Assembly (NCBI RefSeq): GCF_018603435.1
Contig: NZ_CP075682.1
Coordinates: 1 to 64,000 of the forward strand
DNA from: Chryseobacterium sp. ZHDP1
GTDB taxonomy: Bacteria > Bacteroidota > Bacteroidia > Flavobacteriales > Weeksellaceae
Reading direction: 5' to 3'
DNA: 64,000 nt
Positions within the stretch are counted from its first letter, which is position 1; each line of letters starts with the position of its first letter. Shown one piece after another: positions 37,251 to 46,634 of the stretch. The notes under the pieces are model-generated. The model saw only the letters and a program-made list of their open reading frames with translations, did no database searches and had not been told where the DNA came from. The translations under genes and the position numbers were made by a program.

Positions 37251-38249
37251 ATGAGCAACACGTACAAATCAGCAGGAGTAGACAAAGAAGAAGGATACAA
37301 AACCGTTGACAAGATCAAGAAAGCGGTCGGCGAAACACATAATTCCAATGTGTTGAACCATTTGGGAAGTTTTGGGGCATTCTATGAGATCAGAGGATAC
37401 AAAAATCCTGTATTGGTTTCCGGAACAGACGGAGTAGGAACAAAGCTGAAAGTCGCTTTAGACTCAAAAAAATACGATTCTATCGGGGTAGACTGCTTCG
37501 CAATGTGTGCCAACGATATTCTTTGTCACGGGGCAAAACCATTATTTTTCCTTGATTATCTGGCTTGTGGAAAATTAGACTCCGAAATTGCCGCTGAAAT
37601 CGTTTTAGGAATGGTAGAAGCCTGTAAAGACAATAACTGTGCATTAATTGGCGGAGAAACTGCTGAAATGCCGGGAATGTACCAGCCGGGAGATTACGAT
37701 GTTGCGGGATTCTGCGTAGGAATCGTTGAAAAAGACCAGATTATTGATGGTTCAAAGATCAAAACAGGAGACAAAATTATTGCGTTGCCAAGTTCAGGAT
37801 TCCATTCCAACGGATTCTCTCTGGTGAGAAAAGTATTCCCTGATTTTAACGAAGAATTCGAAGGAAAACCTTTGTACGAAACGCTTTTGGTTCCAACAAG
37901 ACTATATTATAAAGATATTCATAAAATTCTTGAAGAAGTAGAAGTTTCAGGGATTGCGCATATCACAGGCGGTGGTTTATACGAAAACATTCCGAGAATT
38001 ATCGGTGACGGACTTTGCGCATCGATTGATGCTTCAAAAATCCAGATTCCAACAGTTATGTTAGAACTGGAAAAAAGAGGAGGAGTTGCCCGCGAAGAAA
38101 TGTTCGGAACATTCAACATGGGAGTAGGAATGATCGTTGTTGTAGATGCACAACACGCTGAAAAAGTATTGCACCTTTTAGACGATGCTTACGAAATCGG
38201 AGAAATTACAGAAGGAAGCGAAAAAATCAACTTGAAAATTACCAATTAG
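37251..38249 (+). CDS. purM: Phosphoribosylformylglycinamidine cyclo-ligase
   Basis: PurM (AIR synthetase) closes FGAM to AIR with ATP. The 332-residue protein shows the family blocks VSGTDGVGTKLKVA (about 56-69), CANDILCHGAKPLFFLDY, IGGETAEMPGMY and ITGGGLYENIPRII. It is first of purM-purN, with purN 47 bp downstream. TACATTG-like strings in its 5' flank could be a weak promoter of its own. Confidence 0.96.
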   Translation: MSNTYKSAGVDKEEGYKTVDKIKKAVGETHNSNVLNHLGSFGAFYEIRGYKNPVLVSGTDGVGTKLKVALDSKKYDSIGVDCFAMCANDILCHGAKPLFFLDYLACGKLDSEIAAEIVLGMVEACKDNNCALIGGETAEMPGMYQPGDYDVAGFCVGIVEKDQIIDGSKIKTGDKIIALPSSGFHSNGFSLVRKVFPDFNEEFEGKPLYETLLVPTRLYYKDIHKILEEVEVSGIAHITGGGLYENIPRIIGDGLCASIDASKIQIPTVMLELEKRGGVAREEMFGTFNMGVGMIVVVDAQHAEKVLHLLDDAYEIGEITEGSEKINLKITN

Positions 38250-38296
38250 ATAATGTATTCCATTTTCAAATTAACTAATTTTCAAATTGACTAATC

Positions 38297-38863
38297 ATGA
38301 AGAATCTTGTCATACTCGTTTCAGGTTCAGGAACCAATCTTCAGAGAATCATCGATACCATTGATAATGGAGAAATCCGCAATGCAAAAGTATCGTTAGT
38401 GATTGCCGACAGAGAATGTTACGGACTGGAAAGAGCAAAAAACCATAACATAGAAAATATTCTGATTCCGAGAGGGAAAAACTTCAGTAAAGAATTGGCT
38501 GAAAAAATTCCTCAAAATACAGACTTAATCGTTTTAGCAGGATTTTTATCCATCCTGAAACCTGAGTTCTGTGAAAAATGGAACGGAAAAATAATCAATA
38601 TTCATCCGGCTCTGCTTCCGAAATTCGGAGGAAAAGGAATGTGGGGACATCATGTTCACAATGCCGTGATCGAAGCAAAAGAAAAAGAAAGCGGAGCAAC
38701 CGTACACTTTGTAACTTCAGGAATCGATGAAGGAGAAGCCATCCTTCAGAAATCATTCGAAATTACAGAAGACGATACTCCCGAAACCGTCGCAGAAAAA
38801 GTTCATTTAATAGAATATGAAATTTACCCAATTGCGATAAACAAAGTATTAAATAATAATTAG
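38297..38863 (+). CDS. purN: Phosphoribosylglycinamide formyltransferase
   Basis: PurN transfers a formyl group from 10-formyl-tetrahydrofolate to GAR. The 188-residue protein has the start VSGSGTNLQRIID, the catalytic INIHPALLPKFGGKGMWG block with Asn/His, and the HFVTSGIDEGEAILQKS region with the conserved Asp. Length is normal. It follows purM and precedes a repeat-rich 412-bp gap. Confidence 0.96.
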   Translation: MKNLVILVSGSGTNLQRIIDTIDNGEIRNAKVSLVIADRECYGLERAKNHNIENILIPRGKNFSKELAEKIPQNTDLIVLAGFLSILKPEFCEKWNGKIINIHPALLPKFGGKGMWGHHVHNAVIEAKEKESGATVHFVTSGIDEGEAILQKSFEITEDDTPETVAEKVHLIEYEIYPIAINKVLNNN

Positions 38864-38888
38864 ACATTAATTATTAGTGATACAAAAA

Positions 38889-39135
38889 ATTCCTCTCCTT
38901 TGGAGGGGTGGCAAAAATTCAAAGAATTTTTGACGGGGTGGTTAAAAAACTAACAACAACGAAAGGCTTCGACAAGCTCAGCCTGACAACGCAAAATCTA
39001 GCCACTTAGTTTGTCATTCCGTAGGAATCTAAGCTTAGTTGAGATGCTTTCAGCATGACAAACAGAACAGAAAAATAGTTAGTATTAGAGATGTAGCGCT
39101 GAGTCAAGAATTTATTCTGAGCTTGTCGAAGGAAA
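38889..39135. repeat. Cluster of short palindromic repeats
   Basis: Contains CCTCTCC/GGAGGgG (38892-38908), the perfect CAAAAATTC-AAA-GAATTTTTG (38912-38932), AGGCTTCGACAAGCTCAGCCT (38964-38984, 21 bp in two halves), a GTCATTCC...AGCATGAC pair (39013-39060), and a diverged GAGCTTGTCGAAGGA (from 39118). These are repeat types, not genes; the open frame at 39039-39221 reads across them. Confidence 0.75.
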
Positions 39136-39204
39136 TCATCTCTTTAAAGAAAAACACATTTAGATTTTATTATTTCGAAAACAAGAAAAATCTAAGTAAA
39201 AATA

Positions 39205-39240
39205 AAACAGACCGGAGGTGAAAGAACCGGTCTACAGTTT
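39205..39240 (+). promoter_or_regulatory. Hairpin upstream of purH
   Basis: AGACCGG (39209-39215) pairs with CCGGTCT (39227-39233), extended by AAAC (39205-39208) and GTTT (39237-39240) across a 3-nt bulge. GGAGGTGA sits at 39214-39221, partly in the loop. It lies 36 bp before the purH start and has no T-tail, so it is not a simple terminator. Confidence 0.5.
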
Positions 39241-39275
39241 GAAATAGCTGTAAAAAGTAAAAAATCGAAAGTAAA

Positions 39276-40793
39276 ATGAGCAAAAAGAGAGTTTTAATCA
39301 GTGTTTCTGACAAAAGCGGGTTAACCGAATTCGCACAGTTTTTGGAAGCCCAGAATTATGAACTGATTTCTACAGGAGGGACGTTCAAACATTTGAAAGA
39401 CGCTGGTTTAAATCCGATTCAGATTGATGAGGTTACCAATTTCCCGGAAATGTTGGACGGAAGAGTGAAAACATTACACCCTAAAGTTCACGGTGGACTG
39501 TTGGCGGTTCGTTCCAACGAAGAACACATGAATACCGTTCAGGAACACGGAATTGGACTGATTGACATGGTAATTGTGAATCTTTATCCTTTCTTCGAAA
39601 ATGTAAACAAAAACATTTCTCTTCACGAAAAGGTAGAATTCATCGATATCGGAGGACCTTCAATGCTACGTTCTGCAGCAAAAAACTTCGATTCGGTTAC
39701 GGTAATCACGGATGTTGAAGATTATGCAACCGTAAAAATCGAAATGGAACAAAACGGTGATACGTACATCGAAACTCGTAAAAAACTGGCAGGAAAAGTA
39801 TTCAACCTTACTTCGGCTTATGATGCAGCGATTTCAAGAATGCTTTTAGAAGAAGAATATCCAACCTATCTTAATGCTTCTTACAAAAAAGTTTCTGACT
39901 TAAGATACGGAGAAAACCCGCATCAGACAGCAGCTTACTATGTTTCTACTTTCGAAAACGGAGCGATGAAAGATTTCGAACAGTTGGGAGGTAAAGAATT
40001 GTCTTTCAACAATCTTCGGGATATGGATCTTTGCTGGAAAGTGGTGACAGAATTCAAAGAAGAAATGGCTTGTTGTGCAGTAAAACACTCTACACCTTGC
40101 GGAGTAGCGATCGGAACTTCAGCTTTGGAAACCTATCAGAAAACTTTCGAGTGCGATCCTGTTTCCATCTTTGGCGGAATTGTTGCTATGAACTACAAAA
40201 TCGACGCGGCAACCGCAGAAGAATTAAACAAAACCTTCCTTGAAATTGTAATGGCTCCGGAATTTGATGAAGAAGCTCTTGAAATTTTAAGAAAGAAAAA
40301 GAACTTAAGAATTATAAAAATTGTCAATCCGGTTTCAGACAAACAGACCTGGGTGAAAATCGACGGAGGAATTCTGGTCCAGGACAATGACAGCATCTTT
40401 TCAGATGACATCAAAGTTGTCACAGAAACACAGCCTACGGAAGAGCAGAAAAAAGCATTATTATTCTCTCAGAGAGTGGTAAAATATGTAAAATCTAATG
40501 CGATTGTCGTTTCCAACGGAATTCAGGCTTTCGGAATCGGAGGAGGACAGGTAAACAGAATCTGGGCAACTCAGCAGGCGATAGAAAGAGCCAAAGAAAA
40601 ATTCTCCGGCGATTTAGTATTGGCTTCAGATGCGTTTTTCCCGTTCCGTGATGTAGTAGATTTCTGCGCTCAGGAAGGAATTACGGCAATCATCCAGCCG
40701 GGAGGAAGTGTAAAAGATCAGGACAGCATAGATGCTGCCAACGAACACAAAATCCCGATGATGTTTACCGGAATCAGACATTTTTTACATTAA
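39276..40793 (+). CDS. purH: Bifunctional AICAR formyltransferase/IMP cyclohydrolase
   Basis: PurH carries out the last two steps to IMP. The 505-residue protein has the N-terminal cyclohydrolase (about 1-140, with [17 protein letters not shown] and [15 protein letters not shown]) and the C-terminal AICAR formyltransferase with [11 protein letters not shown] (about 268-278) and [20 protein letters not shown]. Length is typical. A possible regulatory hairpin precedes it. Confidence 0.97.
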   Translation: MSKKRVLISVSDKSGLTEFAQFLEAQNYELISTGGTFKHLKDAGLNPIQIDEVTNFPEMLDGRVKTLHPKVHGGLLAVRSNEEHMNTVQEHGIGLIDMVIVNLYPFFENVNKNISLHEKVEFIDIGGPSMLRSAAKNFDSVTVITDVEDYATVKIEMEQNGDTYIETRKKLAGKVFNLTSAYDAAISRMLLEEEYPTYLNASYKKVSDLRYGENPHQTAAYYVSTFENGAMKDFEQLGGKELSFNNLRDMDLCWKVVTEFKEEMACCAVKHSTPCGVAIGTSALETYQKTFECDPVSIFGGIVAMNYKIDAATAEELNKTFLEIVMAPEFDEEALEILRKKKNLRIIKIVNPVSDKQTWVKIDGGILVQDNDSIFSDDIKVVTETQPTEEQKKALLFSQRVVKYVKSNAIVVSNGIQAFGIGGGQVNRIWATQQAIERAKEKFSGDLVLASDAFFPFRDVVDFCAQEGITAIIQPGGSVKDQDSIDAANEHKIPMMFTGIRHFLH

Positions 40794-40848
40794 TAGTAAA
40801 GCAATTCGCCATTGGCTATTAGCGATTGGCTAAAATTATATTTTGAGA

Positions 40849-40880
40849 TTGTTTTTATAGCATCCAAAATTATATATTTG
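40849..40880 (+). promoter_or_regulatory. purD promoter
   Basis: TTG at 40849-40851 and TATATTTG at 40873-40880 are 21 nt apart, a full flavobacterial match. The ATG follows 30 nt after the -7 box. Confidence 0.75.
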
Positions 40881-40910
40881 TAAATTATAGACTAGTTAAT
40901 TAAATAAAGT

Positions 40911-42149
40911 ATGAGAATATTAATCATAGGTGAAGGTGGAAGAGAATCTGCTTTGGCAGCAAAACTTCAGAATGACCCAAGAATTTCTAAAATGTTTTTC
41001 GCGAACGGAAACGCTACCACTGATGTTATTGGAAAAAATGTTCATTTATCAGAGATTAAAGAACTTAGAGATTTTGCCATCAAAGAAAAGGTAGACTTAA
41101 CGATCGTTGGTCCCGAAGCACCGCTTGTAGCAGGTTTAAAGGACGAATTCAAAAAGCACGACCTTAAAGTTTTTGGTCCGAATCAGAAAGTTGCAAGCTT
41201 GGAAGGAAGTAAGGCTTTCTCTAAGAAATTTATGCAGACCTATGATATCAAAACCGCAAAAGCAGTAGTATTTGATTCTTATAACGAAGCTAAAGAATAT
41301 GTTCAGACACACCAGTTCCCTTTGGTTGTTAAAGCAAGCGGTTTAGCTGGCGGAAAAGGAGTGGTAATCTGCGATACTCTGGAAGAAGCTGAAGCAACGA
41401 TTCACGATTTTATGATTAGAAGAATTTACGGAGATGCCGGAATCCGTTTGGTAATCGAAGAATATTTAGAAGGATTTGAAGCCTCTATCATCGCTTTTTC
41501 AAACGGTGAAAAACTATTCCCTTGTATCGCTGCAAAAGACTACAAAAAAGCTGGAAATGGAGATACAGGACCCAATACAGGAGGAATGGGAACCGTTGCG
41601 CCAAGCCCGGAATTTACTCAGGAACACTACGCGGATTTCGAAAAAAATATCTTAGAACCTACCATTAAAGGTCTTAAAGGAGAAGGATTCAGCTTCAAAG
41701 GAATCATTTTCTTCGGATTAATGGTAACGAAAAACGGAACCTATCTTTTAGAATATAACATGAGATTCGGAGATCCTGAAACTCAGGTTTTAATGGCTTT
41801 AATGGAAAACAATCTTCTGGATGTTATTCAGGATTGTATGGACGGAAAAGACATCGAGCTTAAATTTAAAGACGAAAAAGCAGTTTGCCTTGTGATGTGT
41901 TCAGGAGGTTACCCGAGAAACATCGAAACAGGTTTCGAAATTGTAGGGGAAGATAAACTGAAATACAGCAAACTTTTATACGCAGGAGCCATCAGAAAAG
42001 GAGATAAAGTAGTTTCTAACGGTGGAAGAGTACTGAACATCGTAGCTACAGGAGCAACGTATGAAGATGCCCGCAAAAAAGTGTACGAAGATGCAAGTCA
42101 TGTACATTTCGATTACGGCTTCTACAGAGAAGACATCGGAAAGTTTTAA
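40911..42149 (+). CDS. purD: Phosphoribosylamine--glycine ligase
   Basis: PurD joins glycine to phosphoribosylamine to give GAR, using ATP. The 412-residue ATP-grasp protein begins with ILIIGEGGRESALAAKL, carries VVKASGLAGGKGVVIC (about 139-154), and the conserved GPNTGGMGTVAPSP (about 222-235) and YNMRFGDPETQ. It has its own promoter and a terminator downstream, so it can be expressed apart from purH. Confidence 0.97.
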   Translation: MRILIIGEGGRESALAAKLQNDPRISKMFFANGNATTDVIGKNVHLSEIKELRDFAIKEKVDLTIVGPEAPLVAGLKDEFKKHDLKVFGPNQKVASLEGSKAFSKKFMQTYDIKTAKAVVFDSYNEAKEYVQTHQFPLVVKASGLAGGKGVVICDTLEEAEATIHDFMIRRIYGDAGIRLVIEEYLEGFEASIIAFSNGEKLFPCIAAKDYKKAGNGDTGPNTGGMGTVAPSPEFTQEHYADFEKNILEPTIKGLKGEGFSFKGIIFFGLMVTKNGTYLLEYNMRFGDPETQVLMALMENNLLDVIQDCMDGKDIELKFKDEKAVCLVMCSGGYPRNIETGFEIVGEDKLKYSKLLYAGAIRKGDKVVSNGGRVLNIVATGATYEDARKKVYEDASHVHFDYGFYREDIGKF

Positions 42150-42155
42150 AATAAT

Positions 42156-42181
42156 GCCCTGATTTTTCGGGGCTTTTTTTG
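42156..42181 (+). terminator. Terminator after purD
   Basis: GCCCtGA and TCgGGGC flank a short loop and are followed by seven T, directly after the purD stop. Confidence 0.82.
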
Positions 42182-42183
42182 TT

Positions 42184-42301
42184 AGAAGCTATTTCCCGCT
42201 TTCCGCTGTATCTTTTTTGTCATTGCGAACAAAGTGAAGCACTCAATGGAACTTCTCAGCAATCGCAATAACAAAAAAGGATGCCGCTGCAATCGGGGCT
42301 A
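42184..42301. repeat. AGCTATTTCCCGC-type repeat with inverted arms
   Basis: Begins AGAAGCTATTTCCCGCTTTC and ends in AATCGGGGCT. TATCTTTTTTGT (from 42210) and ACAAAAAAGGAT (from 42271) face each other as inverted arms. The repeat at 46861-46954 has the same ends and arms. Confidence 0.78.
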
Positions 42302-42358
42302 TAATTTCAGACAATTTTACAAAATCATTTATCAATCATTATTCATCAATTATAAAAA

Positions 42359-43888
42359 ATGAACAACGGTATTATCATATTAGATTTCGGATCACAGTAC
42401 AACCAGCTTATCGGAAGAAGAATCCGCGAGATGGGAGTATATTCTGAAATTTTACCATTCAATACACCATTAGAAACACTGTTAGAGAAACAGCCGAGAG
42501 GAATTATTCTTTCCGGCGGACCAAGTTCTGTAAATGCAGAAAATGCCCATTTGGTTGAAAAAGAATTATACGAGCAGGGAATTCCTGTTCTGGGAATTTG
42601 CTACGGAATGCAGTTAACAGCACACCTCTTAGGCGGAAAAGTTCATAAAGGCGTAAAAGGAGAGTACGGAAAAGCACACCTTGAAATCGTAAAAGAATCT
42701 TCTTTATTAAAAGGTGTTACCAATAATTCTGTGGTTTGGATGAGCCATTTCGACGAAGTGGGAGAATTGCCTGAAGGATTTGAGTTAAACGCAAAATCCG
42801 GTGTAATTGCTTCGATTTCCAATGAAGACAAAAAAATCTACTGTGTACAGTTCCACCCGGAAGTTTCCCACACCGAAGAAGGAGGGAAAATGCTGGAAAA
42901 TTTCGTTTTCGGAATCTGTAATGCAGAGAAAAACTGGAAACTGACCAATTACATCGATAAAACAGTTGCCGAAATCCGTGAGAAAGTCGGAGATCAGAAA
43001 GTAATTCTTGGACTTTCAGGGGGGGTAGATTCTTCTGTAGCGGCAGTGTTAATTCACCGTGCCATCGGCGATCAGTTGACTTGCATCTTCGTAGACACAG
43101 GTTTACTGAGAAAAGACGAAGGCAAAAAAGTAATGGACAATTATGGAGAGCATTTCCATATGAACATTAAATTAGTGGATGCTTCTGAAAGATTTTTATC
43201 AAAATTAGCCGGAGTAGATGATCCTGAAGCCAAAAGAAAAATCATTGGAAACGAGTTCATTCACGTTTTTGATGAAGAATCTCATAAAATTGAAGGCGCT
43301 AAATTCTTAGCACAGGGAACGATTTATCCGGATGTAATCGAAAGTCAGTCGGTAAACGGTCCTTCTGCGGTAATTAAATCTCACCATAATGTTGGCGGAC
43401 TTCCTGAAGATATGGAATTCGAATTGCTTGAGCCTTTGAGAGAATTATTCAAAGATGAAGTAAGAAAAGTAGGCGAAGAATTGGGAATTCCTCATCATCT
43501 GGTTCACAGACATCCTTTTCCTGGGCCTGGATTGGGAATCAGGGTTTTAGGAGCAGTTGATGCAGAAAAAGTAATAATTTTGCAGGAAGCAGATGATATA
43601 TTCATCGAAGAATTATACAAAAATGATTTGTATGAAAAAGTTTCTCAGGCTTTCGTGGTGCTTCTTCCGGTAAAATCTGTAGGCGTAATGGGCGATGAAA
43701 GAACATACGAATACACAGCAGTCGTTCGTTCCGCAAATACGATTGATTTCATGACGGCAACGTGGAGCAGACTTCCTTACGAGTTCTTGGATACCGTTTC
43801 CAGCAGAATCATCAACGAAGTAAGAGGAATCAACAGAGTAGCCTACGATATTTCAAGCAAACCGCCTGCAACGATTGAGTGGGAATAA
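42359..43888 (+). CDS. guaA: GMP synthase (glutamine-hydrolysing)
   Basis: GuaA aminates XMP to GMP. The 509-residue protein has an N-terminal class I glutaminase with the nucleophile Cys in LGICYGMQLTA (about 79-89) and QFHPEVSHTEEGG, and an N-type ATP pyrophosphatase with LGLSGGVDSSVAAVL (about 218-232). The C-terminal dimerisation domain ends PPATIEWE, the standard family terminus. It sits between repeat 42184 and a terminator. Confidence 0.98.
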   Translation: MNNGIIILDFGSQYNQLIGRRIREMGVYSEILPFNTPLETLLEKQPRGIILSGGPSSVNAENAHLVEKELYEQGIPVLGICYGMQLTAHLLGGKVHKGVKGEYGKAHLEIVKESSLLKGVTNNSVVWMSHFDEVGELPEGFELNAKSGVIASISNEDKKIYCVQFHPEVSHTEEGGKMLENFVFGICNAEKNWKLTNYIDKTVAEIREKVGDQKVILGLSGGVDSSVAAVLIHRAIGDQLTCIFVDTGLLRKDEGKKVMDNYGEHFHMNIKLVDASERFLSKLAGVDDPEAKRKIIGNEFIHVFDEESHKIEGAKFLAQGTIYPDVIESQSVNGPSAVIKSHHNVGGLPEDMEFELLEPLRELFKDEVRKVGEELGIPHHLVHRHPFPGPGLGIRVLGAVDAEKVIILQEADDIFIEELYKNDLYEKVSQAFVVLLPVKSVGVMGDERTYEYTAVVRSANTIDFMTATWSRLPYEFLDTVSSRIINEVRGINRVAYDISSKPPATIEWE

Positions 43889-43910
43889 TTTTGAATGAAA
43901 TTTTACATAT

Positions 43911-43938
43911 AAATCCTGCCTTTTGGCGGGATTTTTTG
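43911..43938 (+). terminator. Terminator after guaA
   Basis: AAATCCTGCC (43911-43920) pairs with GGCGGGATTT (43925-43934; one U-G wobble), followed by T-run. Confidence 0.88.
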
Positions 43939-43977
43939 TTTTAGTATTTTTGTCATTTAAATTTTTAAAGTTTTACC

Positions 43978-44496
43978 ATGAAAAATATTTTAGTTATAGC
44001 TGTTCTATTGATATTGTCTGCCTGTAATAAGAATCCTGAAATCAGCGAAGTTATTGGTCAGAAGAAAATAATTGCTGAGATTGATAAATTTATCGAAGAT
44101 TCTAATGCAAAGAAAAAAGTGAAATTTATAATTGTGTCAGGATTTGAAAATTCGGAAAAAAAGCAATTGGATTTACTGTTCACGAATCAAAAGCCTACCA
44201 TCATTAATGATAATTCACCCAGAGTAAATGATGAAATTAAAAGCCAGAAATATGGTTATTTTAAATATAAAGATTACGAGTTTCTTGTAAGTCAGAAGCT
44301 TGAAAGTATTTTTAAACTTAAATATGAAGATTTTGACCATATGAAAGAACACTTTACTGTAAAAGAACATTCTTTTACAAAAGAGGAAGCGATGAAAAAA
44401 AAGTGGAGAACAATGTATGTAAGATATAATGAGGCAAAAGATTCTATTGAATTGAGTAATATTTCTGAGCTGTCTTTGCCTGATTATTCAAGATAA
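43978..44496 (+). CDS. Hypothetical lipoprotein
   Basis: The 172-residue product has a lipoprotein signal peptide (LLILSACNKN, Cys about 16). The rest is Lys/Glu-rich with mixed helices and strands and I recognise no domain. It stands alone between guaA and a convergent membrane-anchored protein. Base composition is lower in G+C than guaA by eye, fitting an accessory gene. Function unknown. Confidence 0.75.
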   Translation: MKNILVIAVLLILSACNKNPEISEVIGQKKIIAEIDKFIEDSNAKKKVKFIIVSGFENSEKKQLDLLFTNQKPTIINDNSPRVNDEIKSQKYGYFKYKDYEFLVSQKLESIFKLKYEDFDHMKEHFTVKEHSFTKEEAMKKKWRTMYVRYNEAKDSIELSNISELSLPDYSR

Positions 44497-44501
44497 AATA
44501 T

Positions 44502-44534
44502 AAATACTGCCCTTTTTTGGTGGGATTTTTTATT
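44502..44534 (+). terminator. Weak terminator-like hairpin
   Basis: An imperfect stem (TGCCC...GGTGGGA) followed by six T resembles a degraded copy of the guaA terminator. Lies between two convergent genes. Confidence 0.45.
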
Positions 44535-44547
44535 TAATTGGTCAATA

Positions 44548-45003
44548 CTAGTTGTTTTCGTCTCTGACTAAAACTTTCCTCCAATTTCTTTTACAACTGT
44601 CTTTCCATGCTTTTGGAAATTCATCGTTATTTAAAGTATTTTCAGAAATTAATGTAAAAATATATTTCTTAGGAACTTTTCCCTTATTTAAAACATAAAA
44701 GAAAGGTGAGTTTTTTTGTTTTAAAATTCTATCGCCAATATTTACGCTATCAGTATGCTCGCCGAGAAAAATTAACGTGTCAAATTTATTTTTTCGGAAA
44801 ATTTTAACATGGCTAAAAAGATTTTTTCTTACAGCAACTTTTTTAATAACCGTTCCATCAATTGATGTCTTAATTTCGGCAATTATAAATTTATCGTTTC
44901 CATTGTCTGGTTTGGCAAGTTGATAAATGAAAAAAATAAGAAATAAAGCAGAAAATATTAAGAATAGGTTAATTTTCTTTTGATCAGAAAGATTTTCAAG
45001 CAT
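44548..45003 (-). CDS. Hypothetical membrane-anchored protein
   Basis: The 151-residue product has one N-terminal membrane helix (INLFLIFSALFLIFFIYQLA, about 12-31) and a C-terminal basic-rich outer domain with strands (GTVIKKVAVRKNLFSHVKIF, GDRILKQKNSPFFYVLNKG). The SVNIGDRILKQKNSPFF pattern recalls small beta-barrel domains of flavobacterial unknowns, but I recognise no family. It is divergent from the GNAT-nitrilase gene. Function unknown. Confidence 0.7.
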   Translation of the reverse strand: MLENLSDQKKINLFLIFSALFLIFFIYQLAKPDNGNDKFIIAEIKTSIDGTVIKKVAVRKNLFSHVKIFRKNKFDTLIFLGEHTDSVNIGDRILKQKNSPFFYVLNKGKVPKKYIFTLISENTLNNDEFPKAWKDSCKRNWRKVLVRDENN

Positions 45004-45084
45004 AATTTTTATAACAAATGTTTTTTATTTCTGCAAATTATTAAAAATAAAAATTTTCCCTAAATTTAAATAAAATTACATCAA

Positions 45085-46584
45085 ATGCAAATAGAAACAA
45101 GACCATTAACGGTTCAGGATTATGATGAATTGGTCGTTACCATGAAGAGGGCTTATCCCCAAATGTCGGAATACGTATGGTCTAAAAAAAGTATTGAAAA
45201 ACTTACCCGGATATTTCCTAAAGGACAGATTTGTATTACGGTAGACGGAAAACTCGCAGCAGTTGCCCTTTCCATTATTGTGAACTATGACGAATTTGGT
45301 GACGATCATACCTACAGTGATATTACAGGAAATTATACTTTTAACACCCATCTTTCAACCGGAAATGTACTGTACGGAATCGAAGTCTTTGTGGATCCGG
45401 AATTTCGTGAACTGCGCCTCGGAAGAAGACTGTATGATGCGAGAAAAGAACTCTGCGAATTACTGAATCTAAGATCAATTGTTTTAGGCGGAAGAATACC
45501 TAATTATCACAAGCATAGTGATTTATCGCCCAGAGAATACATCCGCAGAGTTCGCGATAAAGAAATTTATGATCCGGTTTTGTCTTTTCAGCTTTCCAAT
45601 AACTTTTTACCCATCAGAGTTTTAAAGAAATATTTGCCGGAGGACGAATCATCCAAAGAAAATGCGGTTTTGCTCCAATGGAACAACATTTACTACAGCA
45701 AAAAACCAAATACGATGCAGGACAGTATCATTCGTTTGGGATTGGTTCAGTGGCAGATGAGACATTTTAAGGATATTGATGCTTTTTATGAACAGGTGGA
45801 ATTTTTCGTAGATGTGATGGGAGATTACAAAGCAGATTTCGTTCTGTTTCCGGAATTATTCAATACCCCTTTGCTGGCTCCTTTCAATAAACTTTCGGAA
45901 AGAGACAGTATGATTGAGCTGGCGAAATTAACCGAAGAGATCAAGATGAAAATCTCAGATTTGGCGATCAGTTATAATGTCAATATCATTTCCGGAAGCA
46001 TGCCGGTTTTCGAAAATAATGATTTGTATAATGTAAGTTACCTTCTTCACAGAGATGGCAGAGTGGATGAATACAGGAAGATCCACATCACGCCCAATGA
46101 GAAAAAATATTACGGAATGAAAGGTGGAAACGAAATCCGTGTTTTCGATACCGACTGCGGAAAAATAGGTTTAGTGATCTGTTACGATGTTGAATTTCCG
46201 GAGCTTCCAAGAATTTTAGCCGATCAGGGAATGAAAATTCTTTTTGTGCCTTACCTTACAGATACCCAGAATGCGTATATGCGTGTTCGCCATTGCGCAG
46301 CGGCAAGAGCGATTGAGAACGAATGTTATGTGGCAATTGCAGGTTGCGTAGGAAACCTTCCCGGAGTTAATAATATGGATATTCAGTTTGGTCAGGCGGC
46401 GGTTTTTACCCCTTCGGATTTTGCGTTTCCGTCCAATGCAGTGAAAGGAGAGGCAACCCCGAACACAGAAATGACATTAATTGTAGATGTTGATTTAAAT
46501 TTACTGAAAGATCTGCATCATCACGGTTCAGTTCAGGTCATGAAAGACAGAAGAAAAGATTTGTACGAAACATACCTAAAATAG
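45085..46584 (+). CDS. GNAT acetyltransferase-carbon-nitrogen hydrolase fusion
   Basis: The 499-residue protein joins two domains. Residues about 1-205 form a GNAT acetyltransferase (IEVFVDPEFRELRLGRRLYD, the acetyl-CoA loop and helix). Residues about 213-499 form a nitrilase-superfamily amidase with the Glu-Lys-Cys triad in FPELF (E257), YRKIHI (K332) and VICYDVEFPE (C366). The nitrilase half hydrolyses a C-N bond of an amide or carbamoyl substrate; the partner reaction suggests an acyl transfer and deamidation pair on one small molecule. The fusion is known in bacteria, but its substrate is not known to me. It ends at a strong terminator. Confidence 0.92.
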   Translation: MQIETRPLTVQDYDELVVTMKRAYPQMSEYVWSKKSIEKLTRIFPKGQICITVDGKLAAVALSIIVNYDEFGDDHTYSDITGNYTFNTHLSTGNVLYGIEVFVDPEFRELRLGRRLYDARKELCELLNLRSIVLGGRIPNYHKHSDLSPREYIRRVRDKEIYDPVLSFQLSNNFLPIRVLKKYLPEDESSKENAVLLQWNNIYYSKKPNTMQDSIIRLGLVQWQMRHFKDIDAFYEQVEFFVDVMGDYKADFVLFPELFNTPLLAPFNKLSERDSMIELAKLTEEIKMKISDLAISYNVNIISGSMPVFENNDLYNVSYLLHRDGRVDEYRKIHITPNEKKYYGMKGGNEIRVFDTDCGKIGLVICYDVEFPELPRILADQGMKILFVPYLTDTQNAYMRVRHCAAARAIENECYVAIAGCVGNLPGVNNMDIQFGQAAVFTPSDFAFPSNAVKGEATPNTEMTLIVDVDLNLLKDLHHHGSVQVMKDRRKDLYETYLK

Positions 46585-46586
46585 AA

Positions 46587-46616
46587 AAACGGAATGCATT
46601 TCTGCATTCCGTTTTT
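46587..46616. terminator. Bidirectional terminator between 45085 gene and bacteriocin-like peptide
   Basis: ACGGAATGCA (46589-46598) and TGCATTCCGT (46603-46612) form a perfect 10-bp stem with a 4-nt loop, A-run left and T-run right. Confidence 0.92.
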
Positions 46617-46634
46617 ATTCTTTCAAAAAAGATC

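Noticed and set aside
39039..39221. Plus-strand open frame of 60 codons before purH
   Set aside because: It spans palindromic repeats and shows no domain or ribosome-site support.
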